Below are positions 47,127 to 54,626 of a DNA stretch of 64,000 nt, one piece after another. The DNA comes from Streptomyces olindensis (GTDB taxonomy: Bacteria > Actinomycetota > Actinomycetes > Streptomycetales > Streptomycetaceae). Under the pieces are notes generated by a model. It worked only from the letters and a program-made list of their open reading frames with translations, did no database searches and was not told the origin of the DNA. The first letter of the stretch is position 1. Each line of letters begins with the position of its first letter. The stretch covers positions 62,001 through 126,000 of the forward strand of contig JJOH01000016.1 of NCBI GenBank assembly GCA_000696115.1, in the 5' to 3' direction. A program made the translations under genes and the position numbers.

Positions 47127-48155
47127 TCACCGCACCGCCACGTACGTGACCGGCTCGCTCCCCGGCACCGCCTCCGCCCGGCCCAGCTTCACCAGGCGGC
47201 GCAGATGGGCCTCGGCCTCCGAGACGGCGATGTTCCGCGAGCCGTAGGGGATCTGGTCCCAGGGACGGTTCCACTCCATGCGCTCGGCGAGCTGCCAGGG
47301 CGTGAGCGGCTCGGCGAGGAGGGCCAGCAGGGCGCTGAGGCGGTCCTCGTGGTGGGTGAGCAGCTCGCGCACACGGGCGGCCGCGTCGGGGAACGGGTGC
47401 TGGTGGGCCGGGAGCACCTCGGCCGGGGCGAGACGGCCCACGCGTTCCAGGGAGTCCAGGTAGTCGCCCAGGGGGTCGGTCACCGTGGTGTCGTCCGGGT
47501 CCTCGTACAGGCCGATGTGCGGGGTGATCCCGGGCAGCAGGTGGTCGCCGGAGAACAGGCGGCCGTGGCCCGGGAGGCGGGCCGGGTGGCTCTCCTCCAG
47601 GTGGAGGCAGACATGGCCGGGCGTGTGGCCCGGGGTCCAGATCGCGCGGACGCGGCGGCCGGGCAGGTCGAGGAGTTCGCCCGGGGCGATGTCCCGGTCC
47701 GGCAGGGCGGGGGAGAGGCCGGGCAGGGCGCGGGGCCGGGCCGCGCGCAGCGGGGCGATGTGCTCCTCGGGCGCACCGGCGGCGGTGAGCTTGGCCACCA
47801 TGTACGAGAACCAGCGCTCGGGACGGGCTTCCCTGGTCCGCCGTACGACCGCGGTGTCCGCCGCGTGCATCGCGATCCAGGCGCCCGAGGCCTCCCGGAC
47901 CCGGCCGGACAGGCCGTGGTGGTCCGGGTGGTGGTGGGTGACGACCACGCCGTGGATCTCGGTGACCGAGGTGCCGCAGGCCGTGAGGCCCTCCGTGAGG
48001 GTGTCCCAGGACTCGGGGTCGTCCCAGCCGGTGTCGATGAGCACCGGGCCGTGGTCGGTGTCGACGACGTACACCAGCGTGTGGCCGAGGGGGTTGTCCG
48101 GGATGGGGACCCGGAGGGAGCGGACGCCGCCGCGGTGGTCGGTCACCTGTGTCAT
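47127..48155 (-). CDS. MBL-fold metallo-hydrolase with C-terminal winged helix
   Basis: Protein of 342 residues. Zinc ligands of the metallo-beta-lactamase fold are in place: VVVTHHHPDHHGLSG, TPGHTPGHVCLHL, FSGDHLLPG and LPAHQHPF. The C-terminal ~75 residues (LSALLALLAEPLTPWQLAERMEWNRPWDQI...) form a winged helix as in LACTB2-like hydrolases. Substrate may be a thioester or lactone (inference). Its promoter shares a KstR-like box (48191) with the divergent aldehyde dehydrogenase gene, placing it in the presumed steroid/lipid regulon. Confidence 0.88.
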   Translation of the reverse strand: MTQVTDHRGGVRSLRVPIPDNPLGHTLVYVVDTDHGPVLIDTGWDDPESWDTLTEGLTACGTSVTEIHGVVVTHHHPDHHGLSGRVREASGAWIAMHAADTAVVRRTREARPERWFSYMVAKLTAAGAPEEHIAPLRAARPRALPGLSPALPDRDIAPGELLDLPGRRVRAIWTPGHTPGHVCLHLEESHPARLPGHGRLFSGDHLLPGITPHIGLYEDPDDTTVTDPLGDYLDSLERVGRLAPAEVLPAHQHPFPDAAARVRELLTHHEDRLSALLALLAEPLTPWQLAERMEWNRPWDQIPYGSRNIAVSEAEAHLRRLVKLGRAEAVPGSEPVTYVAVR

Positions 48156-48190
48156 GGGCTCCCCTGTCCGCCGGCTCCCGTCACTATAAC

Positions 48191-48204
48191 TAGAACCGGT
48201 TCCA
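48191..48204. promoter_or_regulatory. KstR-like box between MBL hydrolase and aldehyde dehydrogenase genes
   Basis: TAGAACCGGTTCCA matches TnnAACnnGTTnnA exactly, with ACTAG/CCAAT flanks. It lies 36 bp before the hydrolase start and 109 bp before the dehydrogenase start. Confidence 0.7.
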
Positions 48205-48269
48205 ATGGGAGTCGTCCCGTGCCGCCCGGTCCGTGGACTCCTCGGGGCGGGGCTGGTATCAGTGGCATA

Positions 48270-48286
48270 TCTGATGGATCGTCAGA
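48270..48286. promoter_or_regulatory. Palindrome shared with the P450 promoter
   Basis: TCTGATGGATCGTCAGA, 26 bp before the aldehyde dehydrogenase ATG, almost the same as 36895-36910 before the P450 gene. Likely a promoter-overlapping operator. Confidence 0.65.
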
Positions 48287-48312
48287 GATGCGCTTCGGGG
48301 AGGCAGTCGGCC

Positions 48313-49764
48313 ATGACCGAGCTCGTGGAACACGGACAGCTGTTCATCGGCGGGGAGTTGACCGACCCCCAGGGCCGGGACGTCATCGAGGTGGTCTCAC
48401 CGCACACGGAGGAGGTCATCGGGCGCGTCCCGCACGCCTCCCGGGCGGACGTGGACCGGGCCGTGGCGGTGGCCCGCCGGGCCTTCGACGAGGGGCCCTG
48501 GCCGCGCATGAGCCTCGACGAGCGGATCGAGGTCGTGGGCCGGATCAAGGACGGCATCACCGCCCGCCACGACGAGATCGCCCGCGTGATCTCCTCCCAG
48601 AACGGCTCGCCGTACTCCTGGAGCGTCCTCGCCCAGGCGCTCGGCGCGGTGATGGTGTGGGACTCGGCGATCACCGTCGCGCGGAACTTCACCTACGAGG
48701 AGCGGCGCGAGGGCGTGCTCGGCAGGATCCTCGTGCGGCGCGAGCCGGTCGGGGTCGTCGCGGCCGTCGTCCCCTGGAACGTCCCGCAGTTCGTCGCCGC
48801 CGCCAAACTCGCTCCGGCCCTGCTCACCGGCTGCACGGCCGTCCTCAAGCCCTCGCCCGAGTCGCCGCTCGACGCGTACCTGCTCGGCGAGATCACCCGC
48901 GAGGCCGGGCTGCCGGAGGGCGTGCTGTCGATCCTGCCCGCCGACCGGGAGGTCAGCGAGTACCTGGTCGGGCACCCCGGGATCGACAAGGTGTCCTTCA
49001 CCGGGTCCGTCGCCGCCGGCAAGCGCGTGATGGAGGTCGCGGCCCGCAACCTCACGCGCGTGACTCTCGAACTGGGCGGCAAGTCGGCGGCCGTCGTCCT
49101 GCCCGACGCGGACGTCGAGACGGCCGTGGCGGGCATCGCCCCCGCGGCCTGGATGAACAACGGCCAGGCCTGCGTCGCCCAGACCCGCATCCTCCTGCCC
49201 CGCTCCCGCTACGACGAGTTCGCCGACGCCCTCGCCGCGGCGGCGGGCGCCCTGACGGTCGGCGACCCGCTGGACCCGGCGACGCAGGTGGGCCCGCTGG
49301 TGGCCCGGCGGCAGCAGCAGCGCAACCTGGACTACATCCGCATCGGGCAGGAGGAGGGCGCCAAGATCCTCACCGGTGGCGGACGCCCGGCCGGCCTGGA
49401 CCGCGGCTGGTACGTCGAGCCGACCCTCTTCGGCGACGTCGACAACTCCATGCGCATCGCCCGCGAGGAGATCTTCGGCCCCGTCATCTGCCTGCTGCCC
49501 TACGACGACGAGTCCGACGCCGTGAAGATCGCCAACGACTCCGACTACGGGCTGAGCGGCAGCGTGTGGACGGCGGACGTCGAGCACGGCATCGACATCG
49601 CGCGGCGGGTCCGCACCGGCACCTACTCCGTCAACACCTTCAGCCTGGACATGCTCGGCCCCTTCGGCGGCTACAAGAACTCGGGCCTGGGGCGGGAGTT
49701 CGGCCCCGAAGGGTACGGCGAGTACCTGGAGCACAAGATGATCCACCTGCCGGCGGACGCGTGA
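48313..49764 (+). CDS. Aldehyde dehydrogenase
   Basis: ATG at 48313 with GGAGG upstream; 483 residues. Catalytic residues present: Asn156 in VVPWNVPQF, Glu253 in LELGGKSA, Cys287 in NNGQACVAQ. NAD-binding Rossmann fold with FTGSVAAGKRV. Typical length for the NAD+-dependent family. Coupled to a 3Fe-4S ferredoxin gene and sharing two promoter motifs with the P450/thiolase locus. It could finish oxidation of an aldehyde made by the CYP125-type P450; the sequence alone does not prove the substrate. Confidence 0.92.
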   Translation: MTELVEHGQLFIGGELTDPQGRDVIEVVSPHTEEVIGRVPHASRADVDRAVAVARRAFDEGPWPRMSLDERIEVVGRIKDGITARHDEIARVISSQNGSPYSWSVLAQALGAVMVWDSAITVARNFTYEERREGVLGRILVRREPVGVVAAVVPWNVPQFVAAAKLAPALLTGCTAVLKPSPESPLDAYLLGEITREAGLPEGVLSILPADREVSEYLVGHPGIDKVSFTGSVAAGKRVMEVAARNLTRVTLELGGKSAAVVLPDADVETAVAGIAPAAWMNNGQACVAQTRILLPRSRYDEFADALAAAAGALTVGDPLDPATQVGPLVARRQQQRNLDYIRIGQEEGAKILTGGGRPAGLDRGWYVEPTLFGDVDNSMRIAREEIFGPVICLLPYDDESDAVKIANDSDYGLSGSVWTADVEHGIDIARRVRTGTYSVNTFSLDMLGPFGGYKNSGLGREFGPEGYGEYLEHKMIHLPADA

Positions 49765-50000
49765 CGATGGGCGACCACTGGCACGTCGAGGTCGACCGCT
49801 CCCTGTGCATCGGCTCCGCCCAGTGCGTCCACCACGCACCGGACGCCTTCCGCCTGGACACGGCCCGCCAGTCCCATCCGCTCGCCCCGGACACGGACGC
49901 GAACGAGCGGGTGCTGGAGGCGGCGGAGAGCTGCCCGGTGGAGGCGATCGTGATCACACTCGGGGACGGCGGGGAGGCGGTGTTCCCTCCGGAGGAGTAA
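49761..50000 (+). CDS. 3Fe-4S ferredoxin (P450 redox partner type)
   Basis: A GTG at 49761 overlaps the dehydrogenase stop by four bases (GTGA) and gives 79 residues; an ATG at 49767 is the alternative. Cluster ligands are Cys16, Cys22 (CIGSAQC) and Cys58 (CPVEAI); the fourth Cys of 4Fe-4S ferredoxins is absent, as in 3Fe-4S proteins that feed electrons to P450s. A good candidate partner for the CYP125-type enzyme at 36944, which has no ferredoxin next to it. Confidence 0.9.
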   Translation: MTMGDHWHVEVDRSLCIGSAQCVHHAPDAFRLDTARQSHPLAPDTDANERVLEAAESCPVEAIVITLGDGGEAVFPPEE

Positions 50001-50690
50001 CCGCCCGGCACCCGGGCCCGGCCGACCGCTGTCCGGCACACGGGCCTGGCCGGCCGCTGTACGGCACCCGGGCTCGGTGCCCGCTGTCCGGGGCAGCGCC
50101 CCGCTGGCTCGTGGGGGTGCTGGTGCCGGCCGCCCGGGGCATCGCCTCACTGGCTCGTGGGGGTGCTGGTGCTCGCGGCCCGGGCATCGCCCCACTGGGC
50201 TCCCGGGCCTCTTGCCTGCCGCCCGGGGTGTGGCCTTGCTGGGTCGTGGGGTCGGGTGCTTGCCGTCGGGGGCGTGGCCCTGCGACTCACGGGGTCCGGC
50301 GCCTGCCGTCCGGGGTGTGGCCTTGCTGGGTCGTGGGGTCGGGTGCTTGCCGTCGGGGGCGTGGCCCTGCGACTCACGGGGTCCGGCGCCTGCCGTCCGG
50401 GGCGTAGCGCTGCTGGGTCGTGGGGTCGGGTGCTTGCCGTCGGGGGCGTGGCCCTGCGACTCACGGGGTCCGGCGCCTGCCGTCCGGGGTGTGGCCCTGC
50501 TGGGTCGTGGGGTCGGGTGCTTGCCGTCGGGGGCGTGGCCCTGCGACTCACGGGGTCCGGCGCCTGCCGTCCGGGGGTGTGGCCCTGCTGGGTCGTGGGG
50601 TCGGGTGCTTGCCGTCCGGGGCGTGGCCCTGCGACTCACGGGGCCCGGCGCCCGCCGCCCGGGGCGCCGCCCCACCGCCTCGCCGGGCCG
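50001..50690. repeat. Repeat locus with five copies of an 87-bp unit
   Basis: From 50219 to about 50660 an 87-bp unit is repeated. TCGTGGGG marks it at 50244, 50331, 50418, 50505 and 50593 (pitch 87, 87, 87, 88). Upstream, 50010-50160 holds shorter repeats (GGCTCGTGGGGGTGCTGGTG twice; a CCGCTGTCCGG/CCGCTGTACGG run). The unit is 29 codons long and stays open in several frames on both strands; no start with a ribosome site and no known domain. I see no credible gene here. Confidence 0.85.
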
Positions 50691-51011
50691 TCAGGCGCCG
50701 GGTGCGCGGTAGTCCACCCGTTGTCGGACGGCCTCGTCGATCTCCTCGGCCGACAGCAGCACGACCGTGCTCGTGCGGACTCCGCCGGCCGCCGAGACGA
50801 CCATGCCCAGGGCCGCGGCGGAGGTGTTGCCCGGCAGCTCCGCCGTGACGTAGACGTCGTCGTCGCCGAAGGCCCAGTACATCGTCTCCACCCGGCCCCC
50901 CAGGCCGTCGACCATGCGCCCGACGACCTCGCGCCGCGCGCTCGCGCCTTCCTTGAGCAGACCCTTGAGCCCGTCCGGGGTCAGCTTCACCTTGAAGAGG
51001 TACTTCGGCAT
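50691..51011 (-). CDS. GYD-domain protein
   Basis: ATG at 51011 with AAAGG 9 bp upstream; 106 residues (a GTG three codons earlier is possible). Begins MPKYLFKVKLTPDGLKGLLKEGASARREVVGRMVDGLGGRVETMYWAFGDDDVYV, the GYD pattern of a small ferredoxin-like alpha/beta fold. Function unknown. It stands alone beside the repeat locus. Confidence 0.85.
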   Translation of the reverse strand: MPKYLFKVKLTPDGLKGLLKEGASARREVVGRMVDGLGGRVETMYWAFGDDDVYVTAELPGNTSAAALGMVVSAAGGVRTSTVVLLSAEEIDEAVRQRVDYRAPGA

Positions 51012-51112
51012 CGGGGCCACCTTTCACTTCCGCCCGAGGAGTCGCTTCGACTCCCTCATGTTCCTTCCGTTGCGGGCTGTCGTCGCGGCGAGAAAGCGAA
51101 CAAGGAGGCTAT

Positions 51113-51208
51113 ATGGGTCATCAGGGAGATTCAGTAAAAAATTCCGCCCAGGGTCTTCTCTACGCGGACAGAAGTCCTAACCTGGAAACAGGCCTACGGG
51201 ACGAGTGA
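51113..51208 (+). CDS. Possible 31-residue small protein
   Basis: AAGGAGG (51102-51108) lies 4 bp before ATGGG..., starting a 31-codon frame that ends in TGA; the product begins MGHQGDSVKNSAQGLL and ends LETGLRDE. The stretch is much less GC-rich than its surroundings. A hairpin follows at 51239. No known family. The strong ribosome site is the main argument. Confidence 0.35.
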   Translation: MGHQGDSVKNSAQGLLYADRSPNLETGLRDE

Positions 51209-51238
51209 GGGAGTCCGACCGGAGTAGCCGACGTTGGC

Positions 51239-51256
51239 CGGAAGCCTCGGCTTCCG
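51239..51256 (+). terminator. Short hairpin after the possible small gene
   Basis: CGGAAGCC and GGCTTCCG are perfect 8-bp arms around TC (effective loop 4). No U-tract. The rest of 51021-51423 shows no gene. Confidence 0.35.
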
Positions 51257-51383
51257 CTGATGCCGACTGCGACGGTAGGGCTGAGAGGCCGGAAGGTCGC
51301 ACGGCCGCAAGGCCGGTGACCGGAAGGCGACCCCCAACACCTGATCCGGACCATGCCGGCGAAGGGAACCCGTCTCGTAGGTC

Positions 51384-51440
51384 CCTTGCGTGCGTCCGGG
51401 GGTTGTTTCCGTGCGTCCCCGGGTCACTTCCGCGCGTCGG
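51384..51440. repeat. Three copies of the 3' end of the kstR-like gene
   Basis: GTGCGTC-type units at 51390, 51411 and 51432 (as GCGCGTC in the gene) have an exact 21-bp pitch. The unit covers the last codons (Asp-Ala-Arg-Lys-stop) of the TetR gene on the minus strand. Confidence 0.75.
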
Positions 51441-52086
51441 GGGCCGTCAGGTCGATCAGTCGGCACACCGTCTCGATGTCGATCTTCACCTGGGCGATCG
51501 AGGCCCGGCCCGAGAGCCAGGTGATCAGCGCCGAGTGCCAGGTGTGCTCGATGACCCGGACCGCCGACAGCTGCTCCGGGGTCGGGTTCTCCTGGCCCAT
51601 CGCGTCCAGGATGATCGCCGTGGTCTGCCGGGAGACCTGGTCGACCTCCGGACTCACGCTGCGGTCGGCGAAGGTGAGCGCGCGGACCATCGCGTCGGCC
51701 AGGTGCGGCTCGCGCTGCAGGGCGCGGAAGGCCCGCATCAGCGTCTCCGCGACCCGCTCGGCCGCCGTCTCGCCCTGCGGGGGCTTCTTCCGCAGCGTGC
51801 CGTGCATGTGCTCCAACTGGTCCTGCATCGTGGCGACCAGCAGATGGATCTTGGAGGGGAAGTAGCGGTACAGCGTGCCGAGCGCCACCTGCGAGGACTC
51901 CGCGACCTCGCGCATCTGTACGGCGTCGAAACCGCCGCGGCTGGCCAGCTGCGCACTCGCGTGCAGGATGCGGCGACGCCGGGCCTCCTGCCGCTCCGTG
52001 AGGGGAGCGGAGGCGGGGGCTGCGGCTCTGGCTTCCACCTTGGCCACCTTGTTCACCTTGGCGTTCACCTTGGCTTCCGCGGGCAT
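51424..52086 (-). CDS. TetR-family regulator, KstR-like
   Basis: Protein of 220 residues. After a Lys/Ala-rich lead (1-28), the TetR helix-turn-helix reads RRRRILHASAQLASRGGFDAVQMREVAESSQVALGTLYRYFPSK (about 36-80). The ligand domain has ADAMVRALTFADRSVSPEVDQV and RVIEHTWHSALITWLSGRAS. From memory these blocks line up with mycobacterial KstR, the cholesterol-catabolism repressor (VQMRAVA, GTLYRYFPSK, EVDQV, WLSNLLAWLTRRAS). Four KstR-type boxes occur in this window, one (52229) upstream of this gene, consistent with autoregulation. The effector would be a sterol-CoA intermediate. Confidence 0.85.
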   Translation of the reverse strand: MPAEAKVNAKVNKVAKVEARAAAPASAPLTERQEARRRRILHASAQLASRGGFDAVQMREVAESSQVALGTLYRYFPSKIHLLVATMQDQLEHMHGTLRKKPPQGETAAERVAETLMRAFRALQREPHLADAMVRALTFADRSVSPEVDQVSRQTTAIILDAMGQENPTPEQLSAVRVIEHTWHSALITWLSGRASIAQVKIDIETVCRLIDLTAPDARK

Positions 52087-52228
52087 GTGACGTCCCGTTC
52101 CGTGACCGTCCGTGAGGACGAGTGATCACACAGCATGGCACGGCACCGGCCGTGGCGTGAATCACCTGATCCACTGGTCACAGCGCCCCTACCTGCCGGT
52201 AGATTCGGAGCCTCCGAACGATCAAGTC

Positions 52229-52242
52229 TGAAACTTGTTCTA
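52229..52242. promoter_or_regulatory. KstR-like box between kstR-like gene and GT4 operon
   Basis: TGAAACTTGTTCTA matches TnnAACnnGTTnnA exactly. It lies 54 bp before the GT4 start and 142 bp before the regulator start, so it could control both. Confidence 0.65.
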
Positions 52243-52296
52243 GATTAGCGTCCCGGCGTAATCTCGCGGGACAGTGCAGGGAGAAGGGGGCCCAGA

Positions 52297-53883
52297 GTGA
52301 CCGCTGAGGCCAGGGAGGCCGGGGCCCCGGAGGACCCGGCTGCCGACGGCTTGCGACCGCTCCGCATCGCGCTCCTCACCTATAAAGGGAACCCGTTCTG
52401 CGGCGGACAGGGCGTCTACGTCCGGCACCTCTCCCGCGAACTGGCCCGCCTCGGCCACCGCGTCGAGGTCATCGGCGCCCAGCCCTACCCCGTCCTCGAC
52501 GAGGGCTACGACGGACTGAGCCTGACCGAGCTGCCCAGCCTCGACCTGTACCGCCAGCCGGATCCTTTCCGCACACCGGGGCGCGACGAGTACCGCGACT
52601 GGATCGACGCGCTGGAAGTCGCGACGATGTGGACCGGCGGCTTCCCCGAACCGCTGACCTTCTCGCTGCGCGCCCGCCGCCATCTGCGCGCCCGGCGCGG
52701 CGAGTTCGACGTCGTGCACGACAACCAGACCCTCGGCTACGGCCTGCTGGGCGACGTCGGCGCGCCCCTGGTGACCACCGTCCACCACCCCATCACCGTC
52801 GACCGGCAGCTGGAGCTGGACGCCGCGGACGGCTGGCAGCGGCGCTACTCGGTGCGCCGCTGGTACGCCTTCACGCGCATGCAGAAGCGCGTCGCCCGCC
52901 GCCTGCCCTCCGTCCTCACCGTCTCCGGCACGTCCCGCCAGGAGATCGTCGACCACCTCGGCGTCCGCCCGGACCGCATCCACGTGGTCCACATCGGCGC
53001 CGACACCGACCTGTTCGCACCGGACCCCTCGGTGCCGGTCGTACCGGGCCGGATCGTGACGACGTCCAGCGCCGACGTGCCGCTGAAGGGCCTGGTCCAC
53101 CTCGTCGAGGCCCTCGCCAAGGTGCGCACCGAGCACCCCGGCGCCCACCTCGTCGTGGTCGGCAAGCGCCCCGCCGAGGGGCCGGTCGCCCAGGCGATGG
53201 AGCGCTACGGTCTCGAAGGTGCCGTCGAGTTCGTCAAGGGCATCTCCGACGCCGAACTCGTCGACCTGGTCCGCTCGGCGCAGGTCGCCTGCGTGCCGTC
53301 GCTCTACGAGGGCTTCTCGCTGCCGGCCGCCGAGGCCATGGCGACGGGGACGCCGCTGCTCGCCACGACCGGGGGCGCGATCCCCGAGGTCGCCGGGAAG
53401 GACGGCGAGACGTGCCTCGCGGTGCCGCCGGGCGACTCCGAGGCACTGGCGGCGGGGCTGGGCCGCCTGCTGGGCGACCCGGAGCTGCGCGCGCGGCTCG
53501 GGGCGGCCGGGCGGGAGCGGGTGCTGCGGCACTTCACGTGGGCGAGGGCCGCGGAGGGGACGGTGGCCCGGTACCGCGAGGCCATCGAGCGGGCCGGGGG
53601 CGGCGACGGCGTCACGGGCCGTTCGGCGACCTCGACTTCCGGCCGTTCCACGACCTCGACCTCCGGACGTGCCACCGCCCCGACTGCCGGCCGTTCCACG
53701 GCGCCGACCTCCGGCCGTCCCGCGGCGAGCACCGAGGGCTCAGCCCCGCCGGCTTCCGGCCGCTCCGCGCAGGCCGGTCCCGGGTCGGCCACGGGTGCTG
53801 GTGCGGCGGCCCCGGCCGGTGCCCTGTCCGCCGCCCCCACAGATGTAGAAGGCGTCAACTCCGAAAGCAGGGCCACGTGCTGA
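52297..53883 (+). CDS. Glycosyltransferase family 4 with repetitive C-terminal tail
   Basis: GTG start; 528 residues. GT-B fold of family GT4: acceptor loop KGNPFCGGQGVYVRHLSRELARLGHRVEV (about 29-58), and donor site with SLYEGFSLPAAEAMATGTPLLATTGGAIPEV (Glu residues of the E-x7-E motif, about 342-372). The last ~100 residues are a Ser/Thr/Gly/Ala-rich tail of ~9-residue repeats (SGRSTTST, SGRATAPTAGRSTAPT) not needed for the fold. First gene of a three-gene operon; its stop overlaps the next start by 7 bp. Confidence 0.9.
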   Translation: MTAEAREAGAPEDPAADGLRPLRIALLTYKGNPFCGGQGVYVRHLSRELARLGHRVEVIGAQPYPVLDEGYDGLSLTELPSLDLYRQPDPFRTPGRDEYRDWIDALEVATMWTGGFPEPLTFSLRARRHLRARRGEFDVVHDNQTLGYGLLGDVGAPLVTTVHHPITVDRQLELDAADGWQRRYSVRRWYAFTRMQKRVARRLPSVLTVSGTSRQEIVDHLGVRPDRIHVVHIGADTDLFAPDPSVPVVPGRIVTTSSADVPLKGLVHLVEALAKVRTEHPGAHLVVVGKRPAEGPVAQAMERYGLEGAVEFVKGISDAELVDLVRSAQVACVPSLYEGFSLPAAEAMATGTPLLATTGGAIPEVAGKDGETCLAVPPGDSEALAAGLGRLLGDPELRARLGAAGRERVLRHFTWARAAEGTVARYREAIERAGGGDGVTGRSATSTSGRSTTSTSGRATAPTAGRSTAPTSGRPAASTEGSAPPASGRSAQAGPGSATGAGAAAPAGALSAAPTDVEGVNSESRATC

Positions 53884-54626
53884 CCGTCGACTTCTCCCGG
53901 TTCCCGCTCGCCCCGGGCGACCGTGTCCTGGACCTCGGCTGCGGTGCCGGCCGGCACGCGTTCGAGTGCTACCGGCGCGGCGCGCAGGTCGTGGCGCTGG
54001 ACCAGAACACCGACGAGATCCGCGAGGTCGCGAAGTGGTTCGCGGCGATGAAGGAGGCCGGGGAGGCCCCCGAGGGCGCCACCGCCACGGCCATGGAGGG
54101 CGACGCCCTCGCGCTGCCCTTCCCCGACGAGTCCTTCGACGTCGTCATCATCTCCGAGGTGATGGAGCACATCCCCGACGACAAGGGCGTCCTCGCCGAG
54201 ATGGTCCGGGTGCTGAAGCCGGGCGGACGGATCGCCGTCACCGTGCCGCGCTACGGCCCCGAGAAGGTCTGCTGGGCCCTGTCCGACGCCTACCACGAGG
54301 TCGAGGGCGGCCACATCCGCATCTACAAGGCCGACGAACTGCTGCGGAAGATCCGCGAAGCCGGCCTGGAGCCCTACGGCACGCATCACGCGCACGCGCT
54401 GCACTCGCCCTACTGGTGGCTGAAGTGCGCGTTCGGCGTCGACAACGACAAGGCCCTGCCGGTGCGCGCGTACCACAAGCTGCTCGTCTGGGACATCATG
54501 AAGAAGCCGCTGGCCACCCGGGTCGCCGAACAGGCGCTGAACCCGCTGATCGGCAAGAGCTTCGTGGCGTACGCGACCAAGCCGCACCTGCCGCGTCTGA
54601 CCGACACCGGGGCGGACGCCCAGTGA
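53877..54626 (+). CDS. Class I SAM-dependent methyltransferase
   Basis: GTG at 53877 inside the end of the GT4 gene (7-bp overlap); 249 residues. SAM site RVLDLGCGAGRHAFECYRRGAQVVALDQN (about 18-46), then MEGDALALPFPDESFDVVIISEVMEHIPDD and MVRVLKPGGRIAVTVP, the full methyltransferase_11 pattern. The C-terminal half (ALHSPYWWLKCAFGVDNDKALPVRAYHKLLVWDIMKKP) is aromatic and may face a lipid substrate. Member of the GT4-MT-prenyltransferase operon. Confidence 0.9.
   Translation: MLTVDFSRFPLAPGDRVLDLGCGAGRHAFECYRRGAQVVALDQNTDEIREVAKWFAAMKEAGEAPEGATATAMEGDALALPFPDESFDVVIISEVMEHIPDDKGVLAEMVRVLKPGGRIAVTVPRYGPEKVCWALSDAYHEVEGGHIRIYKADELLRKIREAGLEPYGTHHAHALHSPYWWLKCAFGVDNDKALPVRAYHKLLVWDIMKKPLATRVAEQALNPLIGKSFVAYATKPHLPRLTDTGADAQ

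Noticed and set aside
50219..50660. CRISPR array
   Set aside because: The whole 87-bp unit is repeated, with no short direct repeats separated by unique spacers, and no cas genes are present.
49671..50712. Repeat-protein genes over the 87-bp array on either strand
   Set aside because: No ribosome site with a sensible start, strongly biased composition, and one side overlaps the ferredoxin and dehydrogenase genes antisense. Kept only as a repeat.
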